A stretch of DNA of 15,571 nucleotides from the NCBI GenBank assembly GCA_003573635.1, contig QUTJ01031712.1, positions 1-15,571 on the forward strand, read 5' to 3'. The notes beneath the pieces are model-generated. The model was not told the origin of the DNA. It did no database searches and was given only the letters and a program-made list of their open reading frames with translations. This stretch comes from Goniomonas avonlea. Lineage: Eukaryota > Cryptophyceae > Goniomonadida > Goniomonadaceae. Made by a program: the position numbers and the translations under genes. How positions within the stretch are numbered: the first letter of the stretch is position 1; each line of letters begins with the position of its first letter. Positions 8,901 to 15,571 of this stretch are shown here, in pieces.

Positions 8901-9377
8901 AGGCATGCTCAACCTGCCTGCCCCCACACGAATACATCGTTCCCGGTCTTATTGACCCTGCACGCAGGCGCTGGAAGAATCAGGATTAAGCCCGACGAAG
9001 GGTGGAAAAAAGCACACGGCGGATCACGCACAGGAGGAGCAACTCAGCACCATGGCCCAGACTGTGTCAAGGTAAGTTGTCGAACTGCGTCTTTTCAAAT
9101 AACAGATGTTTTTCTTTTTCCAGACTGGAACAGCAGCTTCAGGCCATGCAGGAGGAGCTCAACGGTGTTGTGGTGCCCCCGCCAACCCATCATGGATATG
9201 GGAATGGGAACAGTAATGGCAACAGCAATGGCAACATCTTGAACGGCAATAGCAATGGGGACTTTTCTGTGAGTTTTGCGAATGGATGCAGATCTCCCGG
9301 CTTACCTACTCCCACAGGACCCTATGCGTCTTCCTGTTGGGCTCCTCCCGTCTGATGCTGTTCTTGCTGTGTTTTAA
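5990..9377 (+). CDS. Ionotropic glutamate receptor-like channel without an amino-terminal domain
   Basis: Ligand-gated cation channel subunit at the plasma membrane. Exons are 5990-6262, 6311-6380, 6430-6731, 6782-6888, 6938-7014, 7105-7229, 7412-7552, 7795-7886, 8135-8303, 8553-8702, 8968-9071, 9124-9268 and 9318-9377, about 604 residues. A signal peptide (1-17, ending CHA/Q) leads almost directly into ligand-binding lobe S1. S1 has four N-glycosylation sequons (N43, N50, N63, N78), LYDAVVGDWT and a probable ligand-contact Arg at 142-143. TM1 is 189-209, the pore loop SLYLSTIAFTGGGGY is 238-252, and TM3 carries YTANLASFLV (277-286), the family signature. Lobe S2 follows (VWEGTGQHE, CDMKWVGLSWKS, CTSLVSDVLGLLFTELADSG). 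TM4 is near 461-481, then a basic, Gln/Asn-Gly-rich cytoplasmic tail. The 6381-6429 intron has an alternative reading (6359-6419). If the last intron is retained, the protein ends at TGA 9353-9355 (about 613 residues). S2 exon borders near 7412 and 8553 are less certain. Confidence 0.92.
7898..7976. repeat. CT-rich microsatellite tract
   Basis: Long CTCTCC/CCCTCT run including ten C in a row, inside the receptor intron 7887-8134. It would be a strong polypyrimidine tract followed by AG at 7974-7977, but the family sequence resumes only at 8135. Confidence 0.85.
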
Positions 9378-9534
9378 GTGCTTTCCTCGTTTGTCTAGCT
9401 GGAGCTGCTGCTTCGCGCAACTTTTCGTAATATAAATTAATCATCGTCGCACCAGTATTGATCTTTCGGTGAAACAAGGGTTCTACGCATTCAATTTTTC
9501 TGAGCTGTGCGTGAGCCAAATTAGTTAGATTTAG
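9378..9534. other. Receptor 3' UTR and presumed promoter of the small downstream gene
   Basis: A 157-bp AT-richer gap. AATATAAATTAAT near 9428-9440 could serve as a polyadenylation or TATA-like element. No canonical AATAAA is present and no gene was recognised. Confidence 0.35.
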
Positions 9535-9815
9535 ATGGCGGAATTGACATGGAAAGAGAAAGTGCAACAACCGATGTTTCATTTCCCGTTGCATGCAACA
9601 AGTATTGTTTGATTTCTCATTGCATTCTATCGCACGCTTGTGCTATGCAGGGACCACAGTACCTCGACTGGACGAAAATTGGCTTCAGCCAAGGATGGAC
9701 CGGACCGCCCCGAGATTATCCATGGATTCGCCCTCGTGCGATCAAGGATTCCTTGAAAGAAAAAAAATTGGGAAGAACAAATGCAGACAACTTTCTCTCG
9801 AAATGTTGGTGTTAA
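9535..9815 (+). CDS. Probable small two-exon protein of 63 residues, function unknown
   Basis: The best model joins ATG 9535-9561 (MAELTWKEK) through a GT-AG intron (9562-9650, 89 bp, ending CTATGCAG) to 9651-9815 (GPQYLDWTKIG... ending SKCWC, stop TAA). The second exon is rich in Trp, Pro, Arg and Lys (QGWTGPPRDYPWIRPRA, then SLKEKKLGRTNADNF) and looks coding, but I do not recognise a family. An alternative 50-bp intron (9601-9650) keeps more of exon 1 but changes the second-exon frame to a less convincing sequence. There is no membrane segment. The stop codon lies inside the hairpin 9807-9824, so this gene and histone H4 converge with only 44 bp between stops. Confidence 0.5.
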
Positions 9816-9824
9816 AAAACACCA
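9807..9824 (-). terminator. Candidate histone mRNA 3' stem-loop
   Basis: On the H4 strand the RNA would read GGUGUU-UUUU-AACACC, flanked by a pairing U/A. This is a six-base-pair stem (seven with the flank) with a four-base loop starting 36 nt after the H4 stop. Stem length, loop length, GG/CC base and distance all fit the replication-dependent histone stem-loop. The inner stem bases depart from the metazoan pyrimidine/purine consensus. Confidence 0.65.
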
Positions 9825-9859
9825 GAAGGAATTGACTCGATGAAGAGCGCGTTCTGTAC

Positions 9860-10317
<458 letters not shown>

Positions 10318-10491
10318 ATGGCTGATGCGGACTGGAAAAGGTGTGAAGGGTGTGACGGAGCGCCGATCTCGGGGCCATGGGGCATAAGTGATCCGTGTTA
10401 CCACTGCAATGGTACCGGGCGTGCACTTCCTAAACCGGAACCACCACCCGTGGACGGAGAATCCGATCCTTTAACCAAAGCAGCGCAGTAA
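10318..10491 (+). CDS. Small DnaJ-zinc-finger-like CxxC protein, 57 residues
   Basis: The single-exon reading frame MADADWKRCEGCDG... to LTKAAQ has two cysteine pairs, C9-x2-C12 and C27-x2-C30. The second is followed by NGTG, giving CYHCNGTG. This matches one-and-a-half units of the CxxCxGxG zinc-binding repeat of DnaJ-type chaperones, so one Zn ion could be bound. No J domain is present. The C-terminal third is Pro-rich (PKPEPPPVDGE) and probably disordered. The ATG at 10318 is the only Met before the motif. AATAAA follows the stop at 56 nt. The length, motif and polyadenylation signal favour a real gene, but its role is unknown. Confidence 0.7.
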   Translation: MADADWKRCEGCDGAPISGPWGISDPCYHCNGTGRALPKPEPPPVDGESDPLTKAAQ

Positions 10492-10546
10492 GGCTTCATC
10501 TCGCACTGCACGACTTGTTTGTTGTATTCGTCAATTCACTGTATAA

Positions 10547-10552
10547 AATAAA
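10547..10552 (+). terminator. Polyadenylation signal AATAAA of the CxxC small gene
   Basis: AATAAA within TATAAAATAAAGG, 56 nt after the stop at 10491. It is the clearest canonical polyadenylation signal in the window. Confidence 0.6.
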
Positions 10553-10919
10553 GGCCACTCGTGAAGAGCAGTCACCTCTGTGAGCCTGTCATCCGCTGTT
10601 TTGTCTTTTTTTCGGCGAAGTGCAGATCTGAAATGTTGGGCGTTGGATGGAAGGATGTCGAGGGATGGAAAGAACCTTCTCTTTCCACTCAAAAGCTCGA
10701 GGCACCCTCATATCGTTAAAACCGGTGACTGTTGGGTGCAGTGTCCCGACCATAAATATGTTGTTGTCCCGTTCCAGGAACTTGCTGATGTCACTTGAGT
10801 GTAGAAAAATCACCAAGACCGAGACCATAGCTTGTCAGTTTCATGACCACTCTTGTCATTTTTATGACCACTCTTATCAGTTCAAATTGTGTATCAAAAT
10901 CGAGGTTGTGAGAATGCCA
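10553..10919. other. Convergent gap without a recognised gene
   Basis: This stretch lies between the CxxC gene's polyadenylation signal and the stop of the membrane-anchored gene. A plus-strand frame (10580-10798) and a minus-strand frame (10589-10828) are both open, but neither shows a family motif or supporting splice structure. It probably holds 3' UTRs; a non-coding RNA or small gene cannot be excluded. Confidence 0.4.
10831..10882. repeat. 21-bp tandem repeat, about 2.5 copies
   Basis: The unit CTTGTCAGTTTCATGACCACT at 10831-10851 is repeated with changes at 10852-10872 and partly at 10873-10882. It lies in the presumed 3' UTR of the minus-strand membrane-anchored gene. Confidence 0.75.
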
Positions 10920-11582
10920 TCATGGGTTGCGGCTCGCCCGATGAGCTTTCAAGCGCTGTTCCTGAGACATGCCTCCCCAGGCTTGGGCACGCAGAAGGTC
11001 TTGGACCTCCTTCTGCTTCTCTGCTCTGCGACGATTAGCACGTTGCTTCTTCGAAAGCCCGTCCCCGGCGCCTCCAACCATGTCGTAATCATCGTAGGCC
11101 GCCTCTTCCGGACCGTCGCCACGTCGTTGCGACCGTGGCTTTGCAGCAACCATTTCCCAGTCATCGTCACCATCAGGGATGGGCTTGTCGACACCAGTGC
11201 TCCCATTTGAGGACACGCGGGACAACAGTGCCGTTGGTTCCTCCATGTCCTCCAGTTCCTCCTTATCTGAAACGACGTCATGCACAGGAGGAACCGTGCC
11301 TCGCTTCTTCAATTCGGTCTTGGGTTTTGCAGGGTTTGGTTGCTTTGTCTCCCGGTCTCGTTGTTTCTTGGGCTTCTTCTTGGTCACCGCTTCTTCTGGA
11401 AAGAAATCAGTCACAGCACGCGACTGATCTTGCTTGAGAGGACGATTGAAGAACCACCACGCTACGGCAGATCCAGCAAGAAGAAATATCCAAAAGAGGG
11501 CCTGGGACACGTTCATCCGCGAGAAGAAGCTTGCCAAGCTGCCACGCTGTGAGCTCACTGCCACGCCTACGGCTGCCGGCAA
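10920..11582 (-). CDS. Single-pass membrane-anchored protein with a charged cytosolic tail, function unknown
   Basis: An intronless frame of 220 residues. One hydrophobic segment near residues 26-45 (ALFWIFLLAGSAVAWWFF) is followed by a long hydrophilic region. That region comprises a basic stretch (KKKPKKQRDRETKQ), an acidic Ser-rich part, DDDWEMVAAK near 146 and a basic C-terminal segment (LSKKQRANRRRAEKQKE, then RAQAWGGMSQEQRLKAHR). The layout is that of an N-terminally anchored ER or organelle membrane protein facing the cytosol, with a helical tail that could bind RNA, ribosomes or protein partners. That is inference from composition. Translation could also start at Met23 (11516), directly before the anchor; this is arguably more natural for a signal anchor. 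It is divergent from the gene at 11745. Confidence 0.75.
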   Translation of the reverse strand: MPAAVGVAVSSQRGSLASFFSRMNVSQALFWIFLLAGSAVAWWFFNRPLKQDQSRAVTDFFPEEAVTKKKPKKQRDRETKQPNPAKPKTELKKRGTVPPVHDVVSDKEELEDMEEPTALLSRVSSNGSTGVDKPIPDGDDDWEMVAAKPRSQRRGDGPEEAAYDDYDMVGGAGDGLSKKQRANRRRAEKQKEVQDLLRAQAWGGMSQEQRLKAHRASRNP

Positions 11583-11744
11583 CGAAAATGGTACCGTTTA
11601 ACTAACGGAGATAGCAGCTCAAACAGAAAAAATATGAGCAGCGTAACCCCCCTTTTCATTCGACTTGTCAAACGAGGGAATCGTTACACTGAGAATGCAC
11701 GGCTGGAGCTACTAAAAGTCCTGCAGACACATCAATAGCAAGCC
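11583..11744. promoter_or_regulatory. Divergent promoter region with a CCGTT/AACGG inverted repeat
   Basis: A 162-bp gap. CCGTTTAACTAACGG (11594-11608) is an inverted repeat of a Myb-like core. TACCGTTTAA (11592-11601) resembles TACCGTTAAT in the 3243-3443 promoter. Function is inferred from position. Confidence 0.45.
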
Positions 11745-14700
11745 ATGCCTGCAGACATCCCTGCCCTTAACGGGACTGGCTTGGTCCCCAACCTGTTTCA
11801 GGCCCTCTGGACCAAAAACAACCTTCTGCAGACACGGTGTTTGCACCACAAATGCCCCCCGGTGTTGGTCCCTGATTCAATCCAAATCGTTGGAAAAGAG
11901 CTGATCAACTGGTATGGGACATCCCTGAAAACAGGGACTCTTCAAAGACGCACCAAAGACATCACGTCTGCCAAAGTTGCCCAGTCGTTGAAAACCAAAG
12001 CAACACCGGGTTTGGACATTGTTGCTGTTGCAGTGACCTGTCGACCTGGTAAGCAAGTGATCGGTTCCTATTTTCGTGCCCAACACGGGCTTCGCAGGGG
12101 ATACAGTTCCTTTGGCAGAGTACCTGACAGCTGCCGCTCTCGGTTCGTAATTGTTGGTTGGTGCACACCGACTGCTGACTTCCATCGCCAGACTACTTTC
12201 TTGCATCTCAGGCAAACAGACGCTCCAGTGATATTTGCCTTCTCCAAAGTTTTACGCCCCCAAAGGGGACTAGCAACTGTGAGTTGTGCCTCTGGTTGTG
12301 ACTCGTGCTCAACTCGCACACAGTTCGAATTCGTGTCATGTGGCGTCCAGACGAGTGCATCATGGACAGCTGCATCAATATCAACAAGCTTAATGACCTT
12401 GATCTTGACCCAGACGATCGTGCTTCGACTCACGATGAAAAGAATTGTGTCCTGAGTGCGTCCCTGCCCTTTGAACTGGGTTGGCCCATCTGACAACCGA
12501 CCCAGTCCCATTATCCGGAAATGTGTTGGCCGCTCAGCTTCAGACACTCTGTTGTTGCATTGCCGAGCACATTGCTCTTGCATCTGAATCTCGGTATTGT
12601 GTCTCTCAGATGATCCTCAACTTCAAAATCGACGCACAAGACCGAGTGTGGTTGATGTGGTGTGAAGGCATGACGGTCGAAGACGCGGTTCGCCCCCCCC
12701 CCTCTCCCCTTGAATGTAATATGGTGGTTACCTCCTCGCAGGGATCAATTCCAGCAATTCCTGCGCCTTTGCAGTCCCCTGTGCAGTTATCCCGACCTTC
12801 GTCACGCTCCAAGTCGCAAAGGCCGCCCCTTCCACGTAAGTTTCACTCAGCCAAATGCTTAAAACTGGACATTGGCACCCCATCTAACGTGTGCATCCCC
12901 AGCATCAGGACGGGTTCGGTCATCGAGTCGCACGGACGGCTATTCCTCTTTCGATTCAGGTGCAGAAAGTGGAGCTGATGTTGACCCTGGTCACCCGCCG
13001 GCCGAGTCCTCAGAGGACGAGGGCTTCTCTCAGTCGCGACGACCGTCAACCTCCATGGTGTGTGGCCTTCCACTGCAGTGGATGTCAGGGAGTGGTTTGT
13101 CGATGTGTGTGGTCTTCCACTTGTGGGTCTCAGGGAGGGTTTGTCAATAGTGTGGTCTTCCACTTGTGGATGCCGGGGAGGGGTTTGTCAATCTGTGCGG
13201 TCTTCCACTGTTGTGGATGTCCACAAATCTCCGACTGTGAATTAAAGTTCTCTTGTGGTTGCGCTGTTCACACCCACCCACTCAGACAGACACACGAACA
13301 TATCACGACACACACACACCACAACCGCATCCCATCCCATCCCCACCGCACACACACCGCAAAGACATAATTGTGATGATGGAATCCCGCTCAGAGGAGT
13401 GTCCTGCGTCGTCGCAAGTTCTGCATCCGCAAACTGGATGTTCCGAGACCGTTCACGAGACGTCACCTGTCCCAATGCAGCACAGGCCGCGCCTCCCCAT
13501 GACAACCAGAACTGTAGCCCTTCGTCGCCCCATGACGCACCACAGACGGCCCCGACCACGTTGACCCATTGACAACCATAACAGGCCATGACATGACACA
13601 TGTCAGGCCCACAACATGGCATGACACATGTCAGGTCCACAACATAACATGTCAGGCCCATAACATGGCATGACACATGTCAGGCCCACATGCCAGGCCC
13701 ATAACATGACATGACACATGTCAGGCCCACAACATAACATGTCAGGCTCACAACATAACATGTCAGGCCCATAACACATGTCAGGCCCATAACACATGTC
13801 AGGCCCACAACACAACATGGCACACGTCAGCCAACATGACACACCATATCACAGGCGGCGCCCTCCCTCACAGGCTCCCCCGAACCGCGTCGCCCCATGA
13901 CAACAGCAGGCCAAACGGACTTTCCCGCCAACCCTCGCACTGACGACTACGCGTCGGAGGAGGATGCGGAGTACTTCATGCTGCTGCCCGGGGGGCACAA
14001 GCCAAAGCCAAAGAAGAGTGAGCGGCAGAGGCGTCGGTCTCCTTCGCCTCCAGGGTCGCCGCCGCGGCTGCAGGAGGAGCGACGGGTGCGGCAGAGGGGG
14101 GGGGGGGGAGACAGTCGAGAGACACAGGCAGAGAGGGAGAGGGAGGACCTTTGCGTCGCCTCGAGTCCCAAGTCGTACGGGACGGTCACAATATCTGAGT
14201 CAAGCGTGTTGATCTCTGCGACTCACTCCTGCGAAAGAAATGCAGGTCTCAGAGGTGAAATGCAAATCTTAGAGGTGAAATGCAGGACTGAGAGGCCATG
14301 TGGTCAGACAATCTTGGGACGCCGCCCTCGCCGTCTGCCAGGCACGCACTTACCTTGGTCCGCAGCTGCGCGAATCGTTGGTGCGAGAACGCAAGGCTGC
14401 CGCCGCACGGAAACTGAGAGAAGAGGAGGCTGCTCTCAAGGCGCAGAGGAAGGCGGACAAGGCGAGAGAGGACCACGCACGCGAGAAGCTCCGTGAGGTA
14501 ATGGCTTGCGCTCTCCTGTGGGCGGGTGGCGCGCGCGCTGCTTCAAACAACAAAATATTTGCGAGCGGGCTCGCGTGCTACAGACAACTTAAACTGGTTA
14601 CACAGTTTTGTATCAATTGAGATGGTGATCATTATTCGATTCTAGTCAATGACAAGAAATTGTTTGGAACTGTGGAACCAGTTTGAGCTGTTGCCCCCCT

Positions 14701-15571
14701 GTAGTTGACCGAAAGAAACGAAATCAATCTCGGGTGTCCCAATGTTTCGATGCTCAAGTGCCGCAGTTGCTGGCATCGCATGCAGCCCCGAACAAATCGC
14801 ATCTCCGCGCATCTCCGCACATCTCCGCACATCTCCACACTCGTCACACATCACCCATCACCCATCGCACAAGGGTATCGCGCTGTACGCCATCATCACA
14901 CCATCACCCCACCACACCACCGCTGGTTCAACTGACTGTCGCAGGGGCGAGAGCGACAGAGACTCATTGAGTGGGAGAACCGTCAGAAGGACGTCAAGCG
15001 CGACAAGAATGAGAAAGAAAAGGAGACGAAAGCGCGACTCGAAGACCGTGCGGAGATGGTGAGTCCGTTGCCGGGGGGGGCGGGCCGTCATTGAGGATCT
15101 GAGAGCGAGAGAGACAGAGAGCGAGGAAGAGGAGAGACAGGCAGGCAGGCAGACAGGCAGACAGGCAGGCAGACAGGCAGACAGGGAGAGAGAGAGAGAG
15201 AGGAGAGAGAGACCCGGCTACACTTGACGCACCGACGCAAGCGTGTTCCACGCTGTGACGCTGTGGTCACCTCCCCAGTCGTGCCCTCAATCATCGACGC
15301 TTTCCCCTTGTGTCGCGCCACCTACACTGTCAGCAATGCATTTCATTGGCTGCTATTCTCAAAATGGGCCTACTGTGGGGCAGAGGAGAGCTATGACGGC
15401 TGCAGTCTCGCGAATACTTGCCGAGAGAGATCTGCTCTGAGTGTGCACTCGCCCTCTCCCATGACGGCACCGCTCAGGTAGGCAGGCACGCACACACAGA
15501 GAGGGGGGGGGGGGAGAGAGAGAGAACGAGAGAGACCTGCTCTGTACGCACTGGCCCTCTCCCATGACGGC
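11745..15571 (+). CDS. Large multi-exon protein of unknown function with C-terminal coiled coil (5' part; gene continues past the window)
   Basis: Exons supported by splice signals and frame are 11745-12048, 12098-12142, 12192-12278, 12324-12455, 12506-12675, 12742-12835, 12903-13057, 13855-14085, 14366-14497, 14945-15058 and 15406-15477, about 512 residues. Early introns are 45-67 bp; later ones are 280-797 bp and repeat-filled. The N-terminal 250 residues look globular: KELINWYGTSLKTG, GDTVPLAEYL, LQSFTPPKGTSNFRIRVMWR, PDECIMDSCININKLND and MILNFKIDAQDRVWLMWCE. I do not recognise the family with confidence. A Ser/Pro-rich linker follows, then TDDYASEEDAEYFMLLPG and KPKPKKSERQRRRSPSP. The next part is a highly charged coiled coil (LVRERKAAAARKLREEEAAL; RLIEWENRQKDVKRDKNEKE). 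The exon 15406-15477 ends ALALSHDGTAQ. The intron 12676-12741 is 66 bp without stops and may be retained. The long 13058-13854 gap may hide another exon (open stretch 13365-13564). Confidence 0.82.
13058..13220. repeat. About four copies of a 45-47 bp unit starting at a splice donor
   Basis: The unit begins GTGTGTGG-CTTCCACT-GTGGATGTCAGGGAGGG-TTTGTCAAT, with copies starting near 13058, 13105, 13150 and 13195. The first copy begins exactly at the donor GT following RPSTSM, so later copies repeat the donor-like GTGTGT/GTGTGG. Confidence 0.8.
13566..13830. repeat. Minisatellite with ACATGTCAGGCCC core, about eleven copies
   Basis: The core ACATGTCAGGCCCA-AACA recurs at irregular 15-30 bp spacing, mixed with CATGACAC. 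The array lies inside the 797-bp intron and ends about 25 bp before the acceptor at 13853-13854. The minus strand is open across it only because of repeat composition. Confidence 0.85.
14096..14110. repeat. Poly-G run with flanking GA repeats
   Basis: A run of twelve to thirteen G just after the donor GTGCGG at 14086, followed by GAGA-rich sequence. A similar G-run followed by GAGAGA occurs at about 15502-15525. Confidence 0.8.
14237..14295. repeat. Three copies of a 20-bp unit GAAATGCAGGTCTCAGAGGT
   Basis: Copies at 14237-14256, 14257-14276 and 14277-14295 with few changes, inside the intron 14086-14365. Confidence 0.85.
14801..14840. repeat. Four copies of the 10-bp unit ATCTCCGCAC
   Basis: Four contiguous units differing at one base each at most, inside the intron 14498-14944, followed by CATCAC-rich sequence. 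Confidence 0.85.
15093..15211. repeat. GA-rich and GGCAGGCAGACA simple repeats
   Basis: A GAGAGA tract, then repeated GGCAGGCAGACA units, then GAGAGA again, in the intron following the exon 14945-15058. It resembles the CAGG tract at 1149-1173 in the ankyrin gene. Confidence 0.85.
15425..15571. repeat. Duplicated exon segment about 100 bp apart
   Basis: 15425-15468 and about 15531-15571 share GAGAGA-CTGCTCTG...GCACT-GCCCTCTCCCATGACGGC. The first copy is the 3' half of the exon 15406-15477 (ALALSHDG). The second lies after its intron donor and runs into the window end. Whether the second is a real duplicated exon or a pseudo-exon is not decidable here. Confidence 0.75.

Noticed and set aside
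10589-10828. 79-residue minus-strand frame and its plus-strand counterpart
   Set aside because: Both strands are open over the same stretch with no motif, splice signal or start context favouring either.
13242-13676. 144-residue minus-strand frame ending in GPDM repeats
   Set aside because: It overlaps the intron minisatellite and has no recognisable domain or splice support.
13603-13842. Minus-strand repeat protein with CCGPDM-like units
   Set aside because: It is only a translation of the intronic ACATGTCAGGCCC minisatellite. There is no start context, the unit is irregular, and the supported gene runs on the other strand.
15093-15212. Telomere- or transposon-related repeat
   Set aside because: The units (GGCAGGCAGACA, GAGA) are ordinary microsatellites. 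No terminal inverted repeats, target-site duplications, reverse transcriptase or transposase were seen anywhere in the window.

Overview
This is nuclear DNA from a gene-dense, probably unicellular eukaryote. The evidence is an intact 103-residue histone H4, many GT-AG introns of only 42-73 bp (several with CTAAC- or CTGAC-like branch sites just before the acceptor), very short intergenic gaps, and genes alternating between strands. Base composition is moderately GC-rich. I cannot place the lineage. An ionotropic glutamate receptor, a Spg1/Tem1-type GTPase and a NEK6/7-type kinase together fit a protist, but no single group is diagnostic. The exon structures below were built by hand from family motifs, splice signals and frame continuity.

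Layout. 1-3242 (minus): 5' part of a large ankyrin-repeat gene, one long exon followed by four shorter ones, with introns full of tandem repeats. 3444-4590 (plus): seven-exon NEK6/7-like mitotic kinase. 4775-5751 (minus): seven-exon Spg1/Tem1-like small GTPase, convergent with the kinase. 5990-9377 (plus): about thirteen-exon ionotropic glutamate receptor with signal peptide, split ligand-binding domain, pore and TM4. 9535-9815 (plus): probable small two-exon gene. 9860-10171 (minus): histone H4 with a candidate histone-type 3' stem-loop. 10318-10491 (plus): 57-residue protein with two CxxC pairs. 10920-11582 (minus): single-pass membrane-anchored charged protein. 11745-15571 (plus, runs off the window): large multi-exon gene of unknown function with a globular N-terminal region and a coiled coil.

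Genes mostly lie in divergent pairs sharing short promoters (3243-3443, 5752-5989, 10172-10317, 11583-11744) or in convergent pairs with close 3' ends (kinase/GTPase; small gene/H4). The kinase and GTPase belong to families acting in mitosis and mitotic exit or septation. That is suggestive but does not prove a functional pairing.

The most unusual feature is in the long introns of the two edge genes. Several carry local duplications or minisatellites whose unit includes the neighbouring exon edge and splice site, giving decoy donors, decoy acceptors and partial pseudo-exons. In the ankyrin gene all four visible introns are phase 0 and fall at the same place in the ankyrin repeat. The GTPase is also notable for a His where the family normally has the catalytic switch-II Gln.
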